From Streptomyces rhizoryzae (lineage in GTDB: Bacteria; Actinomycetota; Actinomycetes; Streptomycetales; Streptomycetaceae), in contig NZ_JALMUV010000042.1 in assembly GCF_023155275.1 (NCBI RefSeq), positions 1 through 64,000 on the forward strand: 64,000 nt of DNA, read 5' to 3'. The notes beneath the pieces were generated by a model. The model saw only the letters and a list, made by a program, of their open reading frames with translations, searched no databases and was not told where the DNA came from. A program made the translations under genes and the position numbers. Below are positions 43,892 through 51,268 of this stretch, piece after piece (within the stretch, counting starts at the first letter, position 1; each line of letters opens with the position of its first letter).

Positions 43892-46800
43892 GTGCGAGTC
43901 CGGGGCGGATGGGGCGGCAGGGCCGGAGGGCGCAGGAGCGGCGGCCGGGCGCGGGTGGCCGGGACCACCGCGCTGGCCGCGGCGGTGATCGGCGGACTGC
44001 TCGGCGGCGCGCCGGCCGCCTCGGGGGCACCGGCCGCACCCGCCGCCGGCACCCCCGACGGCCCCGGCCGCCCCGCGGACGCCGGCCCCCCGCCCGCCGT
44101 CTGGCCGCGCCCCCAGTCGCTGCGGCAGCTCGGCCCGCCGGTCCGGCTCGGCCCGGCGGCGCTCCTGGTGGCGCCCCCGGACGCCGACCCGTACGCCCTG
44201 GACGTGCTGCGCGGGCTGCTGCGGGACGCCGGGGTGCGCACCGTCCGGCAGACCGCGCCCGGCGGCCGGCTGCCCGCGGACGGGCCGGTGCTGCTGGCCG
44301 GCGGCGCGCCCGCGGACGAGGCGCTGCGGGCGCTGCGGGTGCCGCCCCGCGGCGACCTGCCGTCCGGCGGCTACCGCCTCGCGGTCGGGCAGGTCTCCGG
44401 CCGGGACACCGTCGCCCTGGACGGCACCGGCCCGGACGGCCTCTTCCACGCCGCGCAGACCCTGCGCCAGCTGGTGGCCGGCGGCCCGGACGGCACCCGG
44501 CAGCTGGCGTCGGTGGCCGTCCGGGACTGGCCCGCGACCGCCGTCCGCGGCACCGCCGAGGGCTTCTACGGGCAGCCCTGGTCCCCGGCGCAGCGCCTGG
44601 CCCAGCTGGACTTCATGGGCCGCACCAAGCAGAACCAGTACCTCTACGCCCCGGGCGACGACCCCTACCGGCAGGCGCGGTGGCGCGACCCCTATCCGGC
44701 CGCGCGGCGGGCGGAGTTCCGGGCGCTGGCCGAGCGGGCCCGCGCCAACCACGTCACACCGGCCTGGGCGGTCGCCCCCGGCCAGACGATGTGCCTGTCC
44801 TCCCAGGACGACCTGCGGGCGCTGCGCCGCAAGGTGGACGCGATGTGGGCGCTGGGGATGCGCGCCTTCCAGCTCCAGTTCCAGGACGTCAGCTACAGCG
44901 AGTGGCACTGCGCCGCCGACGAGGAGACGTTCGGGTCGGGTCCGCAGGCCGCCGCGAAGGCGCAGGCCGGCGTCGCCAACGCGCTGGCCCGGCACCTCGC
45001 CGAACGGCACCCGGGCGCCGCCCCGCTGACCCTGATGCCGACCGAGTTCTACCAGGACGGCGCGACCGCCTACCGGACGGCGCTGGCGGCGGCGCTGGAC
45101 GACCGGGTCGAGGTGGCCTGGACGGGCGTCGGGGTGGTGCCGCGGACCATCACCGGCGGCGAACTGTCCGCCGCCCGCGAGGCGTTCGGCCACCCGCTGG
45201 TCACCATGGACAACTACCCGGTCAACGACTACGCCCAGGACCGGATCTTCCTCGGCCCCGCCACCGGCCGCGAACCGGCCGTCGCCACCGGCTCGGCGGC
45301 GGTGCTCGCCAACGCCATGGAGCAGCCGCTGGCGTCCCGGATCCCGCTGTTCACCGCCGCCGACTACGCCTGGAATCCGCGCGACTACCACCCCGCGCAG
45401 TCCTGGGAGGCGGCCCTCGACGACCTGGCCGGCGGCGACCCCACCGCCCGCACGGCGCTCCGCACGCTGGCCGGGAACACCGCCTCGTCCGTGCTCGGCC
45501 AGGAGGAGTCCGGCTACCTCCAGCCGCTGATCGACCGCTTCTGGGCGGCCCGCGCGGCCGCCGTCGACCGGGGCCGGCCCGGGGACGACCCCGGCTTCGC
45601 CCGGGCCGCCGCGGCGCTGCGCGCGGCGTTCTGCACCATGAGTGCCGCGCCGCGGGGCCTGCCCTCCGACCTGCGGGCGGAAGTGGGGCCGTGGGCCGAG
45701 CAGTTGGCCCGTTACGGCACCGCCGGGCAGCGGGCGGTGGACACCCTGCTGGCGCAGGCCCGGGACGACGGCGACGCGGCCTGGGCGGCGCAGCGCGAGG
45801 TGCTGCGGCTGCGGGCGGAGGCGAAGCGGAGCCCGGCGACGGTGGGCAAGGGCGTGCTGGCGCCGTTCCTGGACCGGGCGATGACCGAGGCCGACGCGTG
45901 GACCGGCGCCCGCGGCGGTGCCCCGGCCCCCTCCCCCGGCGACGGCCGGGCCTCGCTGACCGTGCCGTTCCCCCGGGTGCGGCCGCTGACCGCGGTCACC
46001 GCGCTCACCGAACCGGGCCCGGACGCCGGCGCGGCGTCCCTGGAGGCCCATGTGCCCGGCGCCGGCTGGCAGCGCCTGACCGCACTGTCGGCGACCGGCT
46101 GGACGGAGGCCGGCACCGGCGGGCTGCGCGCCGACGCGGTGCGGGTGGCCTGGGACGCCGGCGGCCGGGCGCCGTCCGTGCGGGCGCTGACGCCGTGGTT
46201 CGGCGACACCCCGCGGGCCGGTCTGGAGCTGTCCCGCACCGAGGCCGACGCCCGGACCGGCGGCCGGACCGCCGTGCAGGCGCGGATCTCCGCCCTCCGC
46301 CCCGGCCCGGTCCGCGACCGGCTGGAGATCACCGCGCCCGAGGGCTTCACCGTGCGGGCGCCGGGCGAGCTGGCCGTGCCGCGCGGCGGCACCGCCGTCG
46401 TCCCGCTGACCGTGGAGGTCCCCGAGGACGCCCGTTCCGGGACGTACCGGATCGCCGTCGCCTTCGCCGGGCAGCGGCGGGAGCTGGCCGTGCGGGTCTT
46501 CCCGCCCACCGGCGGGCCCGACCTGGCGCGCGGCGCCGAGGCCGTCTCCTCCGGCGACGAGACCGGGGACTTCCCCGCCTCGGCGGCCACCGACGGCGAC
46601 GGATCCACCCGCTGGTCCTCGCCCGCCGACGACCACGCCTGGCTGCGGTTCACGCTGCCCCGCCCGACCCGGCTCGGCCTGGTCGTCCTCCACTGGCAGG
46701 ACGCCTACGCCGCCGCCTACCGCGTGCAGGTCTCGTCGGACGGCCGGACCTGGCGCACCGCCGCCACCGTCCGCGACGGCAGGGGCGGCCGGGAAGCGGT

Positions 46801-47122
46801 CCGGACGGACGCCCCGGACACCCGCTACGTCCGCATCCAGGGCGACCGCCGCGCGACGGACTTCGGCTACTCGCTGTGGGGGGTGGAGGCGTACGCGGTG
46901 ACGGAAGAGCCGTGGGGGGGCGCCGGCCGGGCGGCCGGCGCCCCCTCACCGCACCGGCGTGCGGCCGCGGGCCGTGGGAGCACGCCCCGCGGCCCCGGGA
47001 GGCCACCTACGCAAAAGCCCGGAACTATGCCGATACGGCATCGATCCGGGCCAACGCGTCGTCCGCGCCGTACGGCTGCAAGTAGGGCAGCCAGCGCGGG
47101 TCCCTATGCCCCGTGCCGATGA
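43892..47122 (+). CDS. Secreted GH84-like beta-N-acetylglucosaminidase with F5/8-type C-terminal domain
   Basis: A 1076-residue exported glycosidase. A basic, Arg/Gly-rich N-terminus leads to a hydrophobic signal (TTALAAAVIGGLLGG) with a cleavage site near APAASGA. Domains in order: a GH20b/NAGidase N-terminal domain, the catalytic barrel (RGTAEGFYGQPWSPAQRLA), a helical domain, an NPCBM/alpha-galactosidase-like segment, and a discoidin-like domain (SAATDGDGSTRWSS to YSLWGVEAYAV). In the barrel the GH84 Asp-Asp pair reads QD (Q331-D332) in LQFQDVSYSEWHC. GTG 43892 has GAGGAG at good spacing; 43871 is a weaker start. After the discoidin domain 67 residues of unlike sequence run on across a hairpin and over the HNH gene. 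Confidence 0.85.
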   Translation: MRVRGGWGGRAGGRRSGGRARVAGTTALAAAVIGGLLGGAPAASGAPAAPAAGTPDGPGRPADAGPPPAVWPRPQSLRQLGPPVRLGPAALLVAPPDADPYALDVLRGLLRDAGVRTVRQTAPGGRLPADGPVLLAGGAPADEALRALRVPPRGDLPSGGYRLAVGQVSGRDTVALDGTGPDGLFHAAQTLRQLVAGGPDGTRQLASVAVRDWPATAVRGTAEGFYGQPWSPAQRLAQLDFMGRTKQNQYLYAPGDDPYRQARWRDPYPAARRAEFRALAERARANHVTPAWAVAPGQTMCLSSQDDLRALRRKVDAMWALGMRAFQLQFQDVSYSEWHCAADEETFGSGPQAAAKAQAGVANALARHLAERHPGAAPLTLMPTEFYQDGATAYRTALAAALDDRVEVAWTGVGVVPRTITGGELSAAREAFGHPLVTMDNYPVNDYAQDRIFLGPATGREPAVATGSAAVLANAMEQPLASRIPLFTAADYAWNPRDYHPAQSWEAALDDLAGGDPTARTALRTLAGNTASSVLGQEESGYLQPLIDRFWAARAAAVDRGRPGDDPGFARAAAALRAAFCTMSAAPRGLPSDLRAEVGPWAEQLARYGTAGQRAVDTLLAQARDDGDAAWAAQREVLRLRAEAKRSPATVGKGVLAPFLDRAMTEADAWTGARGGAPAPSPGDGRASLTVPFPRVRPLTAVTALTEPGPDAGAASLEAHVPGAGWQRLTALSATGWTEAGTGGLRADAVRVAWDAGGRAPSVRALTPWFGDTPRAGLELSRTEADARTGGRTAVQARISALRPGPVRDRLEITAPEGFTVRAPGELAVPRGGTAVVPLTVEVPEDARSGTYRIAVAFAGQRRELAVRVFPPTGGPDLARGAEAVSSGDETGDFPASAATDGDGSTRWSSPADDHAWLRFTLPRPTRLGLVVLHWQDAYAAAYRVQVSSDGRTWRTAATVRDGRGGREAVRTDAPDTRYVRIQGDRRATDFGYSLWGVEAYAVTEEPWGGAGRAAGAPSPHRRAAAGRGSTPRGPGRPPTQKPGTMPIRHRSGPTRRPRRTAASRAASAGPYAPCR
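46916..46945 (+). terminator. Hairpin inside the extended 3' end of the hexosaminidase frame
   Basis: A 13-bp perfect stem (GGGGGCGCCGGCC with GGCCGGCGCCCCC) with a 4-nt loop. It comes just where the protein fold ends, so it looks like the original terminator with the stop codon before it lost. Confidence 0.6.
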
Positions 47123-47561
47123 TCCGCCAGGCCAGTCCGGACGGCGGGGCGGGCTGGTGGCGCAGCCGCCAGCCGATCTCGGCGACATGGCGGTCGGCCT
47201 TGACGTGATTGCAGCGGCGGCAGGCGGCGACGACGTTCTCCCAGGTGTGCTGGCCGCCGCGGCTGCGGGGGATGACGTGGTCGACGCTGGTTGCGACACC
47301 ACCGCAGTACATGCAGCGCCCGCCGTCCCGGGCGAACAGCGCCCGGCGGGTCAGCGGGACGGGGCCCCGAAAGGGCACTCTCACAAACCGCTTCAAGCGG
47401 ACCACGCTCGGAGCCGGTATGACACGGGTCGCGCTGTGCATCAGGGCGCCGGATTCCTCAAGGCTGACGGCCTTCTCATTGAGGACGAGGATGAGCGCGC
47501 GGCGGAGCGGTACGACGCCGAGCGGCTCGTACGACGCGTTGAGGACCAGGACATGCGGCAC
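47025..47561 (-). CDS. HNH endonuclease
   Basis: A 178-residue HNH nuclease of the type conserved as one copy in actinomycete cores. An N-terminal part (VLVLNASYEPLGVVPLRRAL) is followed by the zinc-finger HNH core: CMYCGG, SVDHVIPRSRGG, TWENVVAACRRCNHVKADR. GTG 47561 has AAGGAGG. Its last 98 bases overlap the 3' end of the hexosaminidase frame on the other strand. A DNA repair or processing role is likely, but the substrate is unknown. Confidence 0.9.
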   Translation of the reverse strand: MPHVLVLNASYEPLGVVPLRRALILVLNEKAVSLEESGALMHSATRVIPAPSVVRLKRFVRVPFRGPVPLTRRALFARDGGRCMYCGGVATSVDHVIPRSRGGQHTWENVVAACRRCNHVKADRHVAEIGWRLRHQPAPPSGLAWRIIGTGHRDPRWLPYLQPYGADDALARIDAVSA

Positions 47562-47852
47562 GGGTGCCTCCTTGTACGCCGGCGGCGCGTGGCTCGCGCC
47601 GGGACGATCTCCCCACAGTGTCCCCCGGTGCCTGGTCAGAGCGCCACCATGACCAGGTAACGGGCCGGAGGTGTTTTCCACCACAGCCGCCCATACCGCT
47701 CCGGAACCGGCTCTTTCCGGCCGTCCCGGACCGTCCATGATCGAACACAGGGGCGGTCCGCCCCCGTTGCCCCGTTAGTGTGGTACGTCTGCCCGGCCCG
47801 TCGGGGTCCCGCGAACGGCCCGGGCCTGCTGTCCCTCACGGAAGGTTCCGCT

Positions 47853-48935
47853 GTGTACTGGTCCGCCCCGCCGGCCGCCGTGCCGCTGCGCACCGCCGCG
47901 TCCGGCTCAACCGGTCCTACCTCCCTCGACGAGGCAACCCAGAAGGCCACCAACGCCGCCGACTGGATCCAGGCGAACTGGGGGACGTGGCTCACGTCCG
48001 GCCTACAGATCATCCTGATCATCGTGATCGCGGTGGTCCTGCGGCACGTCATACGCCGCACCATCACCAAGCTCATCGAGCGGATGAACCGCACCGCGGC
48101 CGCGGCCCAGAACACCGCGCTGGGCGGTCTGCTGGTCAACGCCGAGCGGCGGCGGCAGCGCTCCGAGGCGATCGGTTCGGTGCTGCGCAGCGTCGCCTCG
48201 TTCGTGATCATGGGGACGGCGGCGCTGACCGTGCTCTCGGTCCTCCAGATCAACCTGGCGCCGCTGCTGGCCAGCGCGGGTGTGGCCGGTGTCGCGATCG
48301 GTTTCGGCGCCCGGAACCTCGTCACCGACTTCCTCTCCGGCGTCTTCATGATCCTGGAGGACCAGTACGGCGTCGGCGACGAGATCGACGCGGGCGTGGC
48401 CACCGGCACGGTCATCGAGGTCGGCCTGCGGGTCACCAAGCTGCGCGGCGCCAACGGGGCGATCTGGTACATCCGCAACGGCGAGGTGAAGCGGATCGGC
48501 AACCTCAGCCAGGGCTGGTCCACCGCCTCCGTGGACGTACTGGTCGCCGCGGACCAGGACCTGGCGCGGGCCCGTGCGGTGATCACCGAGGCGGGCGAGG
48601 CGATGTCCAAGGCCGAGCCGTGGAACGAGCTGCTGTGGGAGCCGGTGGAGGTGCTGGGCCTGAGCGAGGTCTCGGTGGACACCGTCACCATCGGCGTCTC
48701 GGCCAAGACCATGCCGGGCAGGGCCGCCGGCGTCGAGCGCGAGCTGCGCTGGCGCATCAAGCACGCCCTGGACGCGGCCGGCATACCGCTCGCGCCGCGC
48801 CCGGCCCCCGGCGAGGAGGAGGCGGCGCCGATCGACCCGGCGGCCACGATGGCCGCCCCCTCGGCGCTCGGCAACCCGGCCTCCCCGCAGTCCGAGGCCA
48901 CGACCCCGATCCCGCCGCCGCAGCTGGGCAAGTAG
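47853..48935 (+). CDS. mscS: MscS-family small-conductance mechanosensitive channel
   Basis: A 360-residue channel. After an N-terminal stretch come helices at about 50-70, 108-128 and the pore helix, where LLASAGVAGVAIGFGARNLV has the Gly/Ala packing seen in MscS TM3. The beta domain follows with FLSGVFMILEDQYGVGD and VTKLRGANGAIWYIRNGEV. The C-terminal 45 residues are Pro/Ala-rich. GTG 47853 has GGAAGG seven bases upstream; a longer frame to 47778 lacks a good site. It protects cells from osmotic downshock. Confidence 0.9.
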   Translation: MYWSAPPAAVPLRTAASGSTGPTSLDEATQKATNAADWIQANWGTWLTSGLQIILIIVIAVVLRHVIRRTITKLIERMNRTAAAAQNTALGGLLVNAERRRQRSEAIGSVLRSVASFVIMGTAALTVLSVLQINLAPLLASAGVAGVAIGFGARNLVTDFLSGVFMILEDQYGVGDEIDAGVATGTVIEVGLRVTKLRGANGAIWYIRNGEVKRIGNLSQGWSTASVDVLVAADQDLARARAVITEAGEAMSKAEPWNELLWEPVEVLGLSEVSVDTVTIGVSAKTMPGRAAGVERELRWRIKHALDAAGIPLAPRPAPGEEEAAPIDPAATMAAPSALGNPASPQSEATTPIPPPQLGK

Positions 48936-48960
48936 CGGCCCGCCGCGGCGACCACCCACG

Positions 48961-48992
48961 GAGGGGTGTGTGATGCAGATCACACACCCCTC
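48961..48992 (+). promoter_or_regulatory. Perfect dyad containing a Crp-type site
   Basis: A 14-bp perfect inverted repeat around GCAG, 26 nt past the mscS stop. At its centre TGTGATGCAGATCACA (48969-48984) has the Crp consensus TGTGA-N6-TCACA, which includes the Streptomyces Crp core GTG-N6-CAC. It lies 80 nt upstream of the small secreted protein. It may be the mscS terminator, a Crp site or both. Confidence 0.6.
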
Positions 48993-49072
48993 TGTCATAC
49001 GTACCCGTCACGCGCTTCGTGTGGGAGGTGTCGGCACCGACCGACACCAACGACGGAGAAGGAGACTTCGCC

Positions 49073-49411
49073 ATGAAGATCCGCAATCGCGTGGCCACGG
49101 GGGCCGTCGCTTCGGTCCTGATGCTCGGCAGCGCGGCGGCCCTGACCGCCGCCGCCCCCGCCACCGCGGCGGCCCGCCCCCAGATCAAGAACGACCTCTC
49201 CTGCACCACCACCACCGACGGCCGCCGCGGCACCGCCGACTGCACCAACAACACCAACCGCACCATCGCCTTCCGGGTGACCGTGGTCTGCGGCTGGTGG
49301 CCCGACCAGGTCGGCCCGTGGCGCACCCTCAACCCGGGCGCCCGCGACCACTCCGAGGCCACCTGCGACGGCGGCACCGGCGTCGGCAGCGTCAACTGGG
49401 AAGAGGGCTGA
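49073..49411 (+). CDS. Small secreted protein with four cysteines
   Basis: A 112-residue exported protein. The signal peptide (KIRNRVATGAVASVLMLGS) ends near PATAAA at about residue 33. The mature part of about 79 residues has four Cys that could make two disulphides, and Trp-rich VCGWWPDQVGPW. A strong GAGAAGGAGA site precedes ATG. I do not know the family; many streptomycetes export small proteins of this kind. The dyad at 48961 and a terminator at 49535 make it a single-gene unit. Confidence 0.8.
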   Translation: MKIRNRVATGAVASVLMLGSAAALTAAAPATAAARPQIKNDLSCTTTTDGRRGTADCTNNTNRTIAFRVTVVCGWWPDQVGPWRTLNPGARDHSEATCDGGTGVGSVNWEEG

Positions 49412-49534
49412 CCCACCCGGAAGACGGCGGCCGCCGCTGCTGACGGGGGGAGCGGCGGCCACCGCCGGTGACGGGGGCGGGACGGCCCCGAGGGGGCACG
49501 CGGAGCCGCACCCGAGGGGGGCACGGGGGGGACG

Positions 49535-49570
49535 AGAGGGGCGCACCGGCGGGGGCCGGGGCGCCCCTCT
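49535..49570 (+). terminator. Terminator of the small secreted protein gene
   Basis: A 10-bp stem (AGAGGGGCGC with GCGCCCCTCT) with an inner CCGG-CCGG pairing, followed by TTTCC. Confidence 0.7.
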
Positions 49571-49670
49571 TTCCTGCGCGCGCCCGCCTCCGCGGCGCAC
49601 CCTCGACCCCACCGGCCGCCAACGCCACGCCGCACCCCGGCCGTCCGCGCACCCGAACCCCTCCCGCCCA

Positions 49671-49700
49671 TTGACGGTTGGCCCGGCCGCGGCCTACCTT
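49671..49700 (+). promoter_or_regulatory. csnR operon promoter
   Basis: TTGACG at 49671-49676 and TACCTT at 49695-49700, 18 bp apart, give a good vegetative-type promoter whose start site would fall near 49707, just before the CsnR operator. Confidence 0.6.
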
Positions 49701-49714
49701 CCTTGGCAGTAATT

Positions 49715-49725
49715 GGAAAGTTTCC
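49715..49725 (+). promoter_or_regulatory. CsnR operator
   Basis: GGAAAGTTTCC is a perfect 11-bp dyad. It agrees with the AGGAAAGTTTCCT-type box known for the Streptomyces ROK repressor CsnR, as far as I recall. It sits at about +8 to +18 from the predicted start site, where binding would block the whole csnR-K transcript. I find no second copy in this window. Confidence 0.75.
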
Positions 49726-49778
49726 TAACAGACCTCTTCCGGGCGGTTTCCGGACGGATCGCGGGGTGGGCAGCAGGC

Positions 49779-50966
49779 ATGGCCGCAGCAGGACAGGGAA
49801 CGCCGGGCACACCGCGGGTGCTGCGAGCCATGAACGACCGGGCCGCGCTGGACCTGCTGGTGTCCCAGGGCCCGTTGACGCGGACCCAGATCGGGGAGCT
49901 GACCGGGCTGTCCAAGCCGACCGCGTCCCAGCTGCTGGCGCGGCTGGCCGCGGCCGGGCTCGTCCGGACCACCGGCAGCGTCACCGGCCGGCCCGGCCCC
50001 AGCGCCCAGCTCTACGAGATCAACCCGGCGGCCGGGTACGTCGCCGCGCTCGCCGTGGACCAGGGGGGCATCACGGCGGCCGTCGCCGACATCACCGGCC
50101 GGGTGCTCGGCGAGGAGCGGGTCGGCGCCGACACGGTCCCCGCGGACGCGCCCGACCTGACCGCCCGGCTGGTCACCGCCGCTGTGGACGGGGCGCTGGC
50201 CGAGGCCGGGCTGGACCGCGGCCGGCTGCACCGCGCGGTGATCGGCACGCCCGGCGCACTGGACCCGCAGACCGGTCTGCTGCGCTACGCGCCCCACCTG
50301 CCCGGCTGGCAGTCGCGGGGGCTGAAGGAGGAGCTGGCCGAGGTCCTGGGGATCCCGCTGGACATCGAGAACGACGTCAACCTGGCCGCGGTGGCCGAGC
50401 AACACGACGGCGCCGCCCAGGACTTCGACGACTTCGTCCTGGTCTGGGCGGACGAGGGGGTGGGCGCGGCGATCGTCCTGGACGGCCGGCTGCTGCGCGG
50501 CGCCACCGGGGGCGCGGGCGAGATCGGCTACATGCCGCTGCCCGGCGCCCCGCTGGCCCGGGACGGCGACCGCAGCGCCGCCCGGCCGGACGCCGGCGGC
50601 GGGTTCCAGCGGCTGGTCGGCGCGCCCAGCGTCATCGAGCTGGCCCACGCGTACGGCGCCCCGAAGGTCCGTACCGTCGCCGGGGCGCTGGCCCGCGACG
50701 ACGTCCGGGCCGAGGTGGCGCGGCGGCTGGCGACCGGGCTCGCCGCGGTGGTCGCGGTGGTCGACCCCCGGCTGGTGGTGCTCTCCGGGGAGGTGGCGCA
50801 GGCCGGCGGGGAGGCGCTGCGGGCCCTGGTGGAGGACGGGTTCACCGGGCTCGCGCTGCCCCGGCCGGAACTGCGGATCAGCGATATCGACGGCAATCCC
50901 ATCCTCACCGGGGCGCTGCGGATGGCGCTCGCCCAGACCCGCGACGCGGTCTTCGACACCGCGTGA
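49779..50966 (+). CDS. csnR: ROK-family repressor of chitosan utilisation
   Basis: A 395-residue ROK repressor. The winged helix-turn-helix is at residues 23-72 (LTRTQIGELTGLSKPTASQL), and the ROK sugar-kinase-like domain follows (ALAVDQGGITAAVADITGR, VIGTPGALDP, IENDVNLAAVAE, GATGGAGEIGYMPL). CsnR represses chitosan genes until amino-sugar oligomers are present. The frame is open from a TTG at 49713 inside the operator, but ATG 49779 gives a normal N-terminus. It heads the csn operon, 302 nt before csnE. Confidence 0.9.
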   Translation: MAAAGQGTPGTPRVLRAMNDRAALDLLVSQGPLTRTQIGELTGLSKPTASQLLARLAAAGLVRTTGSVTGRPGPSAQLYEINPAAGYVAALAVDQGGITAAVADITGRVLGEERVGADTVPADAPDLTARLVTAAVDGALAEAGLDRGRLHRAVIGTPGALDPQTGLLRYAPHLPGWQSRGLKEELAEVLGIPLDIENDVNLAAVAEQHDGAAQDFDDFVLVWADEGVGAAIVLDGRLLRGATGGAGEIGYMPLPGAPLARDGDRSAARPDAGGGFQRLVGAPSVIELAHAYGAPKVRTVAGALARDDVRAEVARRLATGLAAVVAVVDPRLVVLSGEVAQAGGEALRALVEDGFTGLALPRPELRISDIDGNPILTGALRMALAQTRDAVFDTA

Positions 50967-51268
50967 ACCGCGCCGCTGCGGGTCACTCACCCGCCCTCGG
51001 GCACCTGGCGCCCCGCGGGTCTCCGGAGACCTGCGGACACCTCGTGCCCCGCAGGGCTCCGGATACCCCGCAGGGCTCCGGTGCCCCGCGGGACTCCGGT
51101 CCCCCGCACGACTCCGGTCCCCCGCAGGAGCCTTGACACCCCATCGGTGCTCTACGCCCCCGCAAGCGCCGCCTGCACCACAGATGCCACCCGCCCCACA
51201 GATGCCACAAGCCCCTCAGGCGCCTCGTACCCCGCAGGTGCCCTCCGCCGCCAGGCGAGGAGGTCCGC
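50967..51268. other. csnR-csnE spacer, 302 nt, with 18-nt repeats
   Basis: No gene and no further CsnR box. It is filled by an array of 18-nt repeats (51009-51132) and C-rich sequence up to the AGGAGG of csnE at about 51258. Confidence 0.6.
51009..51132 (+). repeat. Imperfect 18-nt tandem repeats between csnR and csnE
   Basis: The unit is TNCCCCGCRGGRCTCCGG. Copies lie at 51045, 51064-51081, 51082-51099, 51100-51117 and 51118 (partial), plus a diverged copy at about 51009-51027. Eighteen bases is six codons, yet no supported gene reads through it. Confidence 0.8.

Larger units (their letters stand above)
49412..49778. other. Intergenic region with terminator and csnR promoter, 367 nt
   Basis: The left half is G-rich, with several runs of five to seven G, and ends in the terminator at 49535-49570. 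The right end holds the csnR promoter and CsnR operator. No gene is visible. Confidence 0.6.

Noticed and set aside
43685..46693. A 1002-codon minus-strand frame
   Set aside because: It is antisense to the secreted hexosaminidase gene; its Gly/Arg/Val-rich composition is that of a shadow.
49440..49560. G-quadruplex-forming region
   Set aside because: There are several G runs, but such runs are expected by chance at this GC content; I give it no functional weight.
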